Part shown: positions 28,301 through 43,300 of the stretch, piece after piece
Layout of the letters: each line of letters opens with the position of its first letter
Numbering within the stretch: the stretch's first letter is position 1
Assembly (NCBI GenBank): GCA_005656395.1
Contig: SRSI01000078.1
Span: 744,001 to 808,000, forward strand
DNA from: Strongyloides papillosus
Lineage: Eukaryota > Nematoda > Chromadorea > Rhabditida > Strongyloididae
Direction: 5' to 3'
DNA: 64,000 nucleotides
Notes under the pieces: model-generated
What the model saw: the letters and a program-made list of their open reading frames with translations, nothing else
Told to the model about the DNA's origin: nothing
Databases searched by the model: none
Made by a program: the position numbers and the translations under genes

Positions 28301-31300
28301 TGGAGGTAGTATAGATGAGAATAGTAAAGAAGATATGATTGTAGTTCATGAAGATAAAACTGATGATGATGTTGTTATTCAGACAACAACAATCGTAACA
28401 TCACACATGATTGTAGATTCTGATGACCAATCAATATCAAAAGAGTATGCCGATCATATGATTCCTTCAACTACTAATTATATTGAAGAAATTCCTAGTG
28501 AAGGTAAGTAAACTTAAAAACTAAATACACACACAAATGAATTAAACAAAATTTTACCGTCTCCCATCTTTTGCATGCATGAACATTCGTATTCATTTAA
28601 TTTGCTTGATATTTTTTACTTCAAACCATGAAAAATGATATATATTTCTGATGAATATATAAATATTCATGTTATTACTTTGTTTTTACCTGAGAATGCA
28701 CCTGCATGCTAAAAAAGATTGTCTTCGTTTTTGCCATCATTTTAAAGTGCATTAAAAATGGTTTGAGGTTCAATATTATATAATATTAATAAATAAAATA
28801 GGAATCCTGTCAATAATTATATGTTTATATTTTATTTTGTATTTGATAAGTTTTATTAAGTATATTTTTGTTTTATATCACATTTCTCAAATAAGAAATG
28901 TAATGTTGTTGTTAAATAATGTCAAATTATTACTATATAAAGATACATTAATAATGTGAATTAAAATATACATGAAAATGTTCAAATTATTGATGGCAAA
29001 ATCGTTGATATTTATATCTGTGAATGCCCTGCTTCTCTCTCTTCAATTCTATCTGCACAGTATATTAAAACAAAGTTTACTAAGTAAAATCATCCTTTAA
29101 TCCCTTTTATTTACATTGAATCATTGTAATATAATGATAAAAGTGAATAAATTATGTTTAAGAAACGTCGTTATATTCCTTAAGTTTGGTTTATCTTAAA
29201 AAAACACTTATAAGATAAATAATTGTTCAAAAAAAGTAATTAAAATGAATTTTAAAACAGTTATTATATTGAAAATAAACCATTCATACATTTGTTTTTA
29301 AAAAAGATAACGTATGTTATCTTGGTCACACTGGTTAGTTTTGAGGAGATAGAAATAGGGATTTCACAGTTATTGTTTTGTGTAAATATCCTTACCGAAG
29401 CAAATAACCGTTGAAATCATTTCAGAGTCCCAAGATGTTACCTCATTTAGAGAACCTATTCTAACGAAATCTTTCGAAAATGAAATAATAAATGAAGATG
29501 AAGTTGTGGAGAAAGGAGTTGAGATTGACAGAGATAATTTATCACAAAAATCGGAAGATAATGAATCAACAAGCTCACTGATAATAAAAGAAGAAATAAC
29601 AGAAGTCGTGGATGCCGATGATAATATTCAGGGAAATGACGACGTTTCTGAGACACAAATCACTCAACATCATCGCAAAGGTAGCTATGAACATGATTCA
29701 GCATAGTTAAACTTAAAAAGTTTTTTTGTTATTATAACTTCACACTACATCATACTATCTATCCACATTCACAGACACCTTGAATTTAAAAATATCATTA
29801 CCTGTATTTCATTATCGCTTTATACCTGCCTGCTTTTTCTGATATCAAAATATTCATAATGTTTATTTAAAAATGCAATTGCTTTTAAACTTTCATATAT
29901 TTTGTGCAATTTTAACGTGAGCAACTAAATAGATTCAGATATTTATCTTTATCAATAACTGTTGCCTTCTTAAGTAACATAATATTCCATAATTCCATCC
30001 AATTATCATTAATAAATGCACGAAATTATTTTTTCTATCTTTTTATCATTTTTTTCTGTAAAATTTTTTCCACATAAAGTAAACCTATAAATTTTGTTTC
30101 AATTTTTTATTTAACATCATAAATTTTGTAAAAAAAATCCGCTTTTTCTAATTACAATTTTTCTGAATTTTCTATCTACACAATTAAATTTTTTCGTTCT
30201 TATCAAAAGCTTATTAATTTTTCTATACCTTTTATATTCATTTTAAAAATATTATATAAAATAATTTTTTTAAATCTATCAAAATCCTTACCTTTCTTTC
30301 TTACACAAAAAAAGAATCTTTTATTTTCCGTAACACAATAACACGAATACAAAAAATATATTCCTGGACAAGTAATGGGTTTAAAATAAAGAGATGTTAA
30401 AAAAGGAAAAAAAGACTATAAATAATGAAAATATTTTCATGATGTTGTAAATTGTGGGGGTGATTAATATAAATACATATATTTATTATATAAAAATCTA
30501 TTATAAAGAAAGAAATGAATCTTCTAAAAGAGAAAATTAATCTTTCTTTATAAATTAAAAGTAAATTTTATTAAATGTAAAGTGATAAACCTCATCTATT
30601 AATACTTAGAGTGTATATCAACATTAAACTATCGGCATCTGGTAAATATACTAATAAACAAATAGTTTTGCATTTTTGTTGAAGATAAATTTTTTACATA
30701 CTTTATATACTTTTAATGTGATATGTTAAAATAAGATTAAGATATATAGCAAATAAATTTTCATTGCTTCTAGAAAGCGATTGATTGTTGTTGACAAGAT
30801 ACATATAATTGAGAAATGCTAGCAATATACGTATTATTTTAGTTTTCTTAAACAATTTATCACCTAACAAAATTACTTTTGTTTAGAATACAAAGAAATA
30901 TTTAAATATATATTCTATTTTAAAAATTACTGCAATAGTATATTTAATTGTTTAAATATAATAAAAAATATTTTATTATTATTCTAATATTTATATATTT
31001 AACTAGAAAATTTATCGTACTTATTAAATTAAATTAATAAGAATATTAAGTATAAATGAATCCAAATAAAGAAATCTCAATACCTATTTTTAATTTAAAT
31101 AATGATAATAAAAATAAGAATAGTGTATTAACGGATTTAGAGCAAAATTATTCACATTTTAATGGGATGATGAGTCAAATAAAAGCTGCTCCATATTATG
31201 ATGAGGACAAATTTTTATTAGTAGTTAAACGTATTATGGACCTTGAGGAAGAATTAAAAATTTCCGGTATTAATGTTCCAAAAGATGAGGCACTTTTTGA

Positions 31301-34300
31301 GAAAATCGTATTAGCTATGCTTAAAGATTATCCTAATACAGATCTTCAAATAGTTGCTACTAGCTCTAGGCGCATAACGACTACTAAGATGAGTTATGAT
31401 GAATCGACACCTGGCATGGATAATAAAAGTGATGATGAGGTTATGAAAACACAGAGAAAATTATTAGATGAAATTTGTGCGTAAATTTGTTTGGAAAAAT
31501 ATTAAATATTACTTTGTATATTGTTTTAATGTTTATGCTTCAAAAAGACAACTAATTATCTTGCTATTTTAATCCATTAACAGAGTGTCCTTGTTAACAA
31601 AATTTAACAAATAATTAATAACAATTTGCTTGTTATATGTTGTTTAAACTAAATAATATTTTTTAGATGAAAAAGATTATGAAAAAGAAGTTGATGGAAT
31701 GACGTCCCAAGATAAGATTCAACAATCAGAGAAAGTTGATGAAGGATTCACGGAGGATAATGGAGATGTGATTTCTAAACGAATGACACATACAATTGTC
31801 ACAACACAAACTACATCATTGCCAGAACGTATGTTTAAATAACAACATTTTGTGTATATTTATTAATTAAAATATTTAGATGAGCTATACGAATCAGGAG
31901 ATAAGAAAATTACCTATGATGAACATCAAAGCGGTGAGTACTATGTTCAATAAAGGAAATTTAGTTTTCTTTTGAATTAAAAATATGTCAAACATGTTAT
32001 TAGAGAATAACATTTTTGTTAGGCTATTAATTAACAATTATATTAATTAACGAACGTTTTGTGTTTATTTTTTTATACCGTAACACTATCGTGCTTTAAG
32101 TTACAATAATTGCTTATCTATCTGGCATATTAACTTATGCTGCCTCTTTGTTTGACATGTACTTTTAAAATGTATATAAAAATGTTTTGTTTTTATTTGT
32201 GTTTTCACTATCAACCACATACAATACTATGCTTCTTTTATGATAAAAAATGATTTACTAATACAAGTAAAAGGGCCTTGAAATAATCAATTGAAGAAAT
32301 GCTTGTCATATGTAAAAAAACTTTTGATTTTTAACGCTTCAAAACATTAAAAATATTGAAAATATAAAAATAATTCAGGTGATAAATTTCGACTAAAAGT
32401 CAACAACAACATTTACGACGGTATCTTACAAAAATCTAATAGTGTTGGTGAATTTATGGACTCCTCAATTAACAAAAAATCTGTATAATATCAATAATCA
32501 AGGATATAAATGATTATCAATAAATTAAAAAGAAAAATAAAACGTCTATATGATAGATATATATTATTTTAAATGAAGAAAAGTTTTAAAAATATTCTGG
32601 GCAAAGACAAAGAAAAAATAATTTGTTATATCGTAAAATGAAATATTCAATAAACATAAAAAATCTTTTATATATAGTGACTTGTGTTGTTGACTACATT
32701 CATATTTTTTTCATAGAATTATTGCTTTATACACTTTATTATTGGTTTACTTCAACTTTTTTTATTTTTATTCTTTCAGTTTACTCAATATTTTTTTATA
32801 AACCTTTAATATAATTTAAGTTTCTTCATTGTGATTGTGAAATTGATTTCTTTAAACATCCATTTTAAGTTGATTTTAAAGTAAATTTTGTTTTAAAATG
32901 GGGGTAAAATAATAAAAAAAGAAAATAATAGTAAAAGACATAAAATAATTTTGTTTACATATGTTTTAGATGAAGATTCAATTACACCTCAGTCTGTTAA
33001 AAATAAAGTTGCTAAATTTGAAAATATTATGAGTAGAGAAATTCGTTCCACAAAAGATGTATATCCTTCAACTTCTATCAGCGATAAAGACATTAAAATT
33101 GTAAAGCCTTTTGATACAACCATCGAAAAATTAGAACCATCCAAGGAGCATATTACAACTGAGGTGAAAATAGATGTTAATGAGATAGAATCTCCAGTTG
33201 TTGAAACAGCATCTATACCGTCAGTTCAAAGGTTATCAGCAATGTTTGAATCGGGTGTATTAGATGGTGGTAAAATTGGTGATGTTAAAAAGGGTGATGC
33301 CATTGATAGGAAGAAAGAACTAAGTGAAATCGAACAAGAACGTAGGGTAACTAAAACAATAATCACAAAGAGGAAAACAAAAATAGGTAAAGATGGTGAG
33401 ATATATGAAGAAGAATATGAAGTTGAAGAATTAGATAATGAAGAAACACCTCTTCATGCTGGTGAAATCGAAGTTCATGATGAGAAACTATTGTATGAAT
33501 ATGAAAGTCCCAAAATCACAACAATTCCAACTTCTGATTTTCTTGAAGAAGTAAAGGTTGACGAAAATGATATTGGAAAGGGTGATTTGATTAAAGGACT
33601 GACAACATCAATTATTAAAGATAATATTCTTGCTGATAAAACAATTTCTAAAGAGTATGAAGATATTCAGAAACCATACATTAAGACAACTGAATATATT
33701 CAACCAAGCAGTCATGTTATCGAGTCACCTGAATTATATACAGAAAAAGAGTATTCTTCAGATGGTGGGAAAGAGACACCGTTTGAAGACAAATCATATG
33801 ATCAAGAAATTAAATACATACCTGAAAGTGAAGATCATCCAAATCGTTACATAAAAACAACAACAACATATACAGAAACGAAAAAACCACATGTAATTGT
33901 TGAAGAAATTGCTGACAGCGTATCAATAGAATCTGAACCAGAAGAATTTGGGTACAGTTTTAGCAAGAAAGAAGAAAAACCCAATGATTATGTTGAATAT
34001 GATGCTGATAAATTTGAAGATTATAGGCCTAACGTTAAAGAGGTAGAAGAAGAATATATGGAGGAGCAACCAATTTCATATGACAAAAAAAAATACGAGT
34101 ATTTACCAGAAGAAACAGATCAACATGAGCATGAGGATCTAAAAGTTCCAATGCCGATAAAAGAAAACGAGGAACCAGAAGAGATAGTAGCAATTATAAG
34201 TGAGGAAATAAAACAACCAATAGATGGTGATAAAACTGAAGAAACAAAAATTGTTGAAACAACAAAAATCGTAGAAAGAGTAAAATTAGACAAAGATTTT

Positions 34301-37300
34301 GAACCAGTTTCCACGATTGAGGCTACATATGAAGAAATTGAGATCCCAGCAACTAAGTTTGAAACAATAGGTATTGATCCAAGATTTGCTTTACCTAGTG
34401 GTGGCTTGTTAGAAGAAAAAATAATACAAGAAGATATTCCAAAAGTGGAATTTGAACCAACAGATAGAGATATTGAATCAATACAGACAGAAGTAATTTA
34501 TGATGAAGAAGGAAAACCACATTACGTAGTTAGAAAAGAATCTGAAGTTATTATTCCAACAGCTAAAGAGATTATCGAACATCCATCAAGCATTTTGGTT
34601 AAGGAAAGTAAGAGAAACTCTGTAGATAGAGAAAGTTACCCATCTACACCAATAAGTGAAGAAGTTATTGCAGAAGGTGAGGTTGTAAAATCAGAAAATT
34701 ATGAAACGAGCGAGCTAATTTGCCATGATAAATATGGAGATAAAAAAGTAACATCAATAGAAGATGAAGGAGAAGAAAAGCCATTTGTGGAACAACTAGA
34801 AAATGAAAAGAAGTTTTCTGAAGATGTAGTTGGTATGGATGCCTACCCTTCTGTGTTAACGAAAGTTGAAAAATCATTTGAAAAAGTTAAAACTCCAGAA
34901 GAATGCCAAACGGATGTTAAAACAACAGAGTCCCCCATCCAAAAACAAGATGTTGCTCAAGAATCTCCAACTCATATAGAAGAAGATATTTCTGGAGTAC
35001 CAATGGATGATAAAGTACCTATAACTACAGAAACTATTATTACACCAACAACATACTATGATGATACCCACAAAAACATTAAATCAGATGTTGATGCTAA
35101 CGAAATCATCACGGAGTCACCAAAAGATATCGAAAAACGTGAAATTATAGAAACTGTTATCACAACAGCATACTATAATGATAGTCTTAGAGATATTGAA
35201 TCACCAGTAAAATCTAAAAAAATCGTTTCTAAGTCACTAATCGAAGGTAAAGAAATCATTTCTGAATCTCCAATTGCTAAAGACCAACATAAAATCATTG
35301 AAACTTTTGTTACGACAACAAAATATTATGATGATGAAGGTAAAGAATTAGAATCACCTGTTGAAATAAAAGAAACAGTTTCTGAATCTCCAATTGACAA
35401 AGACAAACATAAAATCACCGAAACTATTGTTACGACAACAAAATATTACGATGATGAAGGCAAAGAATTAGAATCACCTATTGAAATAAAAGAAACAGTT
35501 TCTGAATTACCAATCAAAGATAAAGAAATTATTTCTGAATCACCAATCGAAGATAAAGAAATTATTTCTGAATTACCAATCGAAGATAAAGAAATTATTT
35601 CTGAATTACCAATTGGTGATGAGAGTCATAAAATTACTGAAACTGTTATTACGACAACAAAATATTACGATGATGAAGGTAAAGAATTAGAATCACCTGT
35701 TGAAATTAAAGAAACTGTTTCTGAATCACCTATCGAAGATAAAGAAACTATTTCTGAATCACCTATTGAAGTTAAAGAAACAGTTTCTGAATCACCTATC
35801 GAAGTTAAAGAAATTATTTCTGAATCTCCAATTGACGAAGACAAACATACAATCACTGAAACTGTTGTTACGACAACAAAATATTACGATGATGAAGGTA
35901 AAGAATTAGAATCACCTGTTGAAGTTAAAGAAACAGTTTCTGAATCACCAATCGAAGTTAAAGAAATTATTTCTGAATCACCAATTGATGAAGACAAACA
36001 TACAATCACTGAAACTGTTGTTACGACAACAAAATATTACGATGATGAAGGTAAAGAATTAGAATCACCTGTTGAAATTAAAGAAACTGTTTCTGAATCT
36101 CCAATCGAAGATAAAGAAACTATTTCTGAATCACCTATTGAAGTTAAAGAAACAGTTTCTGAATCACCTATCGAAGTTAAAGAAATTATTTCTGAATCTC
36201 CAATTGACGAGGACAAACATACAATCACTGAAACTGTTGTTACGACAACAAAATATTACGATGATGAAGGTAAAGAATTAGAATCATCTATGGAAATAAA
36301 AGAAACTGTTTCTGAATCTCCAATCGAAGTTAAAGAAATTATTTCTGAATCACCAATTGACGAGGACAAACATACAATCACTAAAACTGTTGTTACGACA
36401 ACAAAATATTACGATGATGAAGGTAAAGAATTAGAATCACCTATTGAAATAAAAGAAACTGTTTCTGAATCTCCAATCGAAGTTAAAGAAATTATTTCTG
36501 AATCACCAATCGAAGATAAAGAAATTATTTCTGAATTACCAATCGAAGATAAAGAAATTATTTCTGAATTACCAATTGGTGATGAGAGTCATAAAATTAC
36601 TGAAACTGTTATTACGACAACAAAATATTACGATGATGAAGGTAAAGAATTAGAATCACTTGTTGAAATTAAAGAAACTGTTTCTGAATCACCTATCGAA
36701 GATAAAGAAACTATTTCTGAATCACCCATTGAAGTTAAAGAAACAGTTTCTGAATCACCAATCGAAGTTAAAGAAATTATTTCTGAATCTCCAATTGACG
36801 AAGACAAACATACAATCACTGAAACTGTTGTTACGACAACAAAATATTACGATGATGAAGGTAAAGAATTAGAATCACCTATTGAAATAAAAGAAACTGT
36901 TTCTGAATCTCCAATCGAAGATAAAGAAGCTATTTCTGAATCACCAATCGAAATTAAAGAAATTATTTCTGAATTACCAATTGGTGATGAGAGTCATAAA
37001 ATTACTGAAACTGTTATTACGACAACAAAATATTATGATGATGAAGGTAAAGAATTAAAATCACTTGTTGAAATTAAAGAAACTGTTTCTGAATCACCAA
37101 TCGAAGATAAAGAAATTATTTCTGAATTACCAATTGGTGATGAGAGTCATAAAATTACTGAAACTGTTATTACGACAACAAAATATTACGATGATGAAGG
37201 TAAAGAATTAGAATCACCTATTGAAATTAAAGAAACTGTTTCTGATTTACCAATCGAAGATAAAGAAGCTATTTCTGAATCACCTATTGAAGTTAAAGAA

Positions 37301-40300
37301 ACAGTTTCTGAATCACCAATTGACGAGGACAAACATACAATCACTGCAACTGTTGTTACGACAACAAAATATTATGATGATGAAGGTAAAGAATTAGAAT
37401 CACCTATTAAAATAAAAGAAACTGTTTCTGAATCTCCGATCGAAGTTAAAGAAATTATTTCTGAATCACCAATCGAAATTAAAGAAATTATTTCTGAATT
37501 ACCAATTGGTGATGAGAGTCATAAAATTACTGAAACTGTTATTACGACAACAAAATATTACGATGATGAAGGTAAAGAATTAGAATCACCTGTTGAAATT
37601 AAAGAAACTGTTTCTGATTTACCAATCGAAGATAAAGAAGCTATTTCTGAATCACCAATCGAAATTAAAGAAATTATTTCTGAATTACCAATTGGTGATG
37701 AGAGTCATAAAATTACTGAAACTGTTATTACGACAACAAAATATTATGATGATGAAGGTAAAGAATTAGAATCACCTATTGAAATTAAAGAAACTGTTTC
37801 TGATTTACCAATCGAAGATAAAGAAGCTATTTCTGAATCACCTATTGAAGTTAAAGAAACAGTTTCTGAATCACCAATTGACGAGGACAAACATACAATC
37901 ACTGCAACTGTTGTTACGACAACAAAATATTATGATGATGAAGGTAAAGAATTAGAATCACCTATTAAAATAAAAGAAACTGTTTCTGAATCTCCGATCG
38001 AAGTTAAAGAAATTATTTCTGAATCACCAATCGAAATTAAAGAAATTATTTCTGAATTACCAATTGGTGATGAGAGTCATAAAATTACTGAAACTGTTAT
38101 TACAACAACAAAATATTACGATGATGAAGGTAAAGAATTAGAATCACCTATTGAAATTAAAGAAACTGTTTCTGATTTACCAATCGAAGATAAAGAAGCT
38201 ATTTCTGAATCACCTATTGAAGTTAAAGAAACAGTTTCTGAATCACCTATCGAAGTTAAAGAAATTATTTCTGAATCTCCAATTGACGAAGACAAACATA
38301 CAATCACTGAAACTGTTGTTAGGACAACAAAATATTACGATGATGAAGGTAAAGAATTAGAATCACCTGTTGAAGTTAAAGAAACAGTTTCTGAATCACC
38401 AATCGAAGTTAAAGAAATTATTTCTGAATCACCAATTGATGAAGACAAACATACAATCACTGAAACTGTTGTTAGGACAACAAAATATTACGATGATGAA
38501 GGTAAAGAATTAGAATCACCTGTTGAAATAAAAGAAACTGTTTCTGATTTACCAATCGAAGATAAAGAAACTATCTCTGAATCACCAATCGAAATTAAAG
38601 AAATTATTTCTGAATTACCAATTGGTGATGAGAGTCATAAAATTACTGAAACTGTTATTACGACAACAAAATATTACGATGATGAAGGTAAAGAATTAGA
38701 ATCACCTATTGAAATTAAAGAAACTGTTTCTGATTTACCAATCGAAGAAAAAGAAACTATTTCTGAATCACCTATTGAAGTTAAAGAAACAGTTTCTGAA
38801 TCACCAATCGAAGTTAAAGAAATTATTTCTGAATCTCCAATTGACGAGGACAAACATACAATCACTGAAACTGTTGTTACGACAACAAAATACTACGATG
38901 ATGAAGGTAAAGAATTAGAATCACCTGTTGAAATTAAAGAAACTGTTTCTGAATCTCCAATCGAAGTTAAAGAAATTATTTCTAAATCACCAATCGAAGA
39001 TAAAGAAATTATTTCTGAATTACCAATTGGTGATGAGAGTCATAAAATTACTGAAACTGTTATTACGACAACAAAATATTACGATGATGAAGGTAAAGAA
39101 TTAGAATCACCTATTGAAATTAAAGAAACTGTTTCTGATTTACCAATCGAAGATAAAGAAGCTATTTCTGAATCACCTATTGAAGTTAAAGAAACAGTTT
39201 CTGAATCACCTATCGAAGTTAAAGAAATTATTTCTGAATCTCCAATTGACGAGGACAAACATACAATCACTGCAACTGTTGTTACGACAACAAAATACTA
39301 CGATGATGAAGGTAAAGAATTAGAATCACCTGTTGAAATTAAAGAAACTGTTTCTGAATCTCCGATCGAAGTTAAAGAAATTATTTCTGAATCACCAATC
39401 GAAATTAAAGAAATTATTTCTGAATTACCAATTGGTGATGAGAGTCATAAAATTACTGAAACTGTTATTACGACAACAAAATATTACGATGATGAAGGTA
39501 AAGAATTAGAATCACCTATTGAAATTAAAGAAACTGTTTCTGATTTACCAATCGAAGATAAAGAAGCTATTTCTGAATCACCTATTGAAGTTAAAGAAAC
39601 AGTTTCTGAATCACCTATCGAAGTTAAAGAAATTATTTCTGAATCTCCAATTGACGAAGACAAACATACAATCACTGAAACTGTTGTTACGACAACAAAA
39701 TATTACGATGATGAAGGTAAAGAATTAGAATCACCTGTTGAAGTTAAAGAAACAGTTTCTGAATCACCAATCGAAGTTAAAGAAATTATTTCTGAATCTC
39801 CAATTGACGAGGACAAACATATAATCACTGCAACTGTTGTTACGACAACAAAATACTACGATGATGAAGGTAAAGAATTAGAATCACCTGTTGAAATTAA
39901 AGAAACTGTTTCTGATTTACCAATCGAAGATAAAGAAGCTATTTCTGAATCACTTATTGAAGTTAAAGAAACAGTTTCTGAATCACCAATTGACGAGGAC
40001 AAACATACAATCACTGAAACTGTTGTTACGACAACAAAATATTACGATGATGAAGGTAAAGAATTAGAATCATCTATGGAAATAAAAGAAACTGTTTCTG
40101 AATCTCCAATCGAAGTTAAAGAAATTATTTCTAAATCACCAATCGAAGATAAAGAAATTATTTCTGAATTACCAATTGGTGATGAGAGTCATAAAATTAC
40201 TGAAACTGTTATTACGACAACAAAATATTACGATGATGAAGGTAAAGAATTAGAATCACCTGTTGAAATTAAAGAAACTGTTTCTGATTTACCAACCGAA

Positions 40301-43300
40301 GATAAAGAAATTATTTCTGAATCACCAATTGACGAGGACAAACATACAATCACTGAAACTGTTGTTACGACAACAAAATATTACGATGGTGAAGGTAAAG
40401 AATTAGAATCATTTATGGAAATAAAAGAAACTGTTTCTGAATCTCCAATCGAAGTTAAAGAAATTATTTCTAAATCACCAATCGAAGATAAAGAAATTAT
40501 TTCTGAATTACCAATCAAAGATAAAGAAATTATTTCTGAATCTCCAATTGACGAAGACAAACATACAATCACTGAAACTGTTGTTACGACAACAAAATAC
40601 TACGATGATGAAGGTAAAGAATTAGAATCACCTGTTGAAGTTAAAGAAACTGTTTCTGATTTACCAATCGAAGATAAAGAAACTATTTCTGAATCACCAA
40701 TCGAAATTAAAGAAATTATTTCTGAATCTCCAATTGACGAAGACAAACATACAATCACTGAAACTGTTGTTACGACAACAAAATACTATGATGATGAAGG
40801 TAAAGAATTAGAATCACCTGTTGAAGTTAAAGAAACTGTTTCTGATTTACCAATCGAAGATAAAGAAACTATTTCTGAATCACCAATCGAAATTAAAGAA
40901 ATTATTTCTGAATCACCAATTGATGAAGACAAACATGCAATCACTGAAACTGTTGTTACGACAACAAAATACTACGATGATGAAGGTAAAGAATTAGAAT
41001 CACCTGTTGAAATTAAAGAAACTGTTTCTGAATCTCCAATCGAAGTTAAAGAAACAGTTTCTGAATCACCAATCAAAGTTAAAGAAATTATTTCTGAATC
41101 TCCAATCGAAGGTAAAGAAATTATTTCTGAATCTCCAATTGATGAAGACAAATATAAAATCACTGAGACTGTTATTACGACAACAAAATATTATGATGAT
41201 GAAGGTAGAGAATTAGAATTACCTATTGAAATAAAAGAAACAGTTTCTAAATCACCAATTGAAGATAAAGAAATTATTTCTGAATTACCAATCGAAGGTA
41301 AAGAAATTATTTCTGAATTACTAATTCAAGATGAAGAACATAAAATCGCTGAAACTATTGTTACAACAACAAAATATTATGACGATGAAGATAAAAAGAT
41401 TAAATCACCCGAGAGTGAAGAGAAACACAAAATTACAGAAGCCGTTTCAGTACCACCAACATTTTATGATGATATCAGTAAAGAAGCTAAAAAAGACTTT
41501 AAATCAGACATTCACCATGAACCACTTAGAAAGGAACCTTTTGTTTTTGATGAAGTTCAACATCGTCCAGAAACCCCAACTTCAGACGAAGAAAATACCT
41601 TCAAATCGAAGGAATTTAAGAAGAATGATGTCATACCTGAATTCGCACCTTCAACATCATATGATTACATTGTAAGTGATATAGATCAAACAGCAAGTTC
41701 CGATGTTGAAAAAGAAATGCATCATGAACAACTGCATTTCGATGAAAGTCACCAACGACCAGAATCCCCAATTTCAGATGATGAACGTAATGTTCCAATT
41801 TATACTGAATATGAAACACCAAAATATGATCACAACATTATTGATGAAAAAGAAAAAATTATTCCCGAATCTCATATTTTGGATGAAAGATTTAATGAAT
41901 ATACTGCAAAATCAGATAGTGATGTCGTCGATCAAGAATTACTACTAATTCAAGAAAGCTCAGTATTTGAAGTACAACCAACAAAAGAAGAATCATATAT
42001 TGAAAAAAAACAAGAAGGTTACATGGCGGTTCCAGAAACTCTTGATCAAAAAGAGGGGAGTAGCAGCATTTTTCATAAAATGGCTGAAATACTTGGACTT
42101 GCTGATAGTAAGAAAGAAGAACTCGTCAATTTTACGCAATCAGATGAAAAACATCTTGTCGAATCAACAATTGATCAAAAAACCTTTTATGAATCACCTG
42201 TTCATGAACATGAAGTGATGGAAAGTCATCCAGTACAAGAAGAGTCTTATATTGAACAAAGACAATTTGATGACAGACGAATACCTGGAAGTTTAAGTTT
42301 GAATGAGGATGTGTATGAACAAAGTAGAGATGAATACAGAACAGTTGGGTCACTAGTGACATACCAGGATGATGTTCTAAAAGACATTAAATCATTAGCT
42401 AAAGGTGATAAAATTGTTTCAGAATCCCCAGTTGAAAAAGAGAAGCAGAAGATCACGGAAATTATTGTCACGAAGACAACAATGTATTATAAAGATGAAG
42501 TTAGGCAAGTTGAATCACCAGTAGGTATAAGAGAAATAATATGTGATGTCCCAGTTGAAGAAGAGGAACAAAAAATTATTGTCCCAACATCAACTTATGT
42601 AGATGAAGAAGGAAAAGAATTAGAATCACCTGTTGAAATAAAAGAAACAGCTTCTGAATCACGAATTGAAGGTAGAGAAATTATTTCTGAATCACCTATT
42701 GAAGTTAAAGAAACGGTTTTTGTATTACCAATTGACGAAGACAAACATACAATCACAGAAACTGTTATTACGACAACAAAATATTATGATGATAAAGGTA
42801 GAGAATTAGAATTACCTATTGAAATAAAAGAAACAGTTTCTGAATCACCAATCGAAGTTAAAGAAATTATTTCTGAATCACCAATTGATGAAGACAAACA
42901 TACAATCACTGAAACTGTTGTTACGACAACAAAATATTACGATGATGAAGGTAAAGAATTAGAATCACCTGTTGAAATTAAAGAAACTGTTTCTGATTTA
43001 CCAATCGAAGTTAAAGAAGCTATTTCTGAATCATCTATTGAAGTTAAAGAAACAGTTTCTGAATCACCAATTGACGAGGACAAACATACAATCACTGAAA
43101 CTGTTGTTACGACAACAAAATATTATGATGATGAAAGTAAAGAATTATCACCTGTTGAAATTAAAAAAACTATTTCTGAATCACCAATCGAAGATAAAGA
43201 AACTATTTCTGAATCACCTATTGAAGTTAAAGAAACAGTTTCTGAATCACCAATCGAAGTTAAAGAAATTGTTTCTGAATCACCAATCGAAGTTAAAGAA

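Noticed and set aside
32623..32814. 63-codon hydrophobic plus-strand ORF
   Set aside because: Low-complexity TTT/TAT-rich intron sequence between the KKSV exon and the giant exon, with no acceptor or family resemblance.
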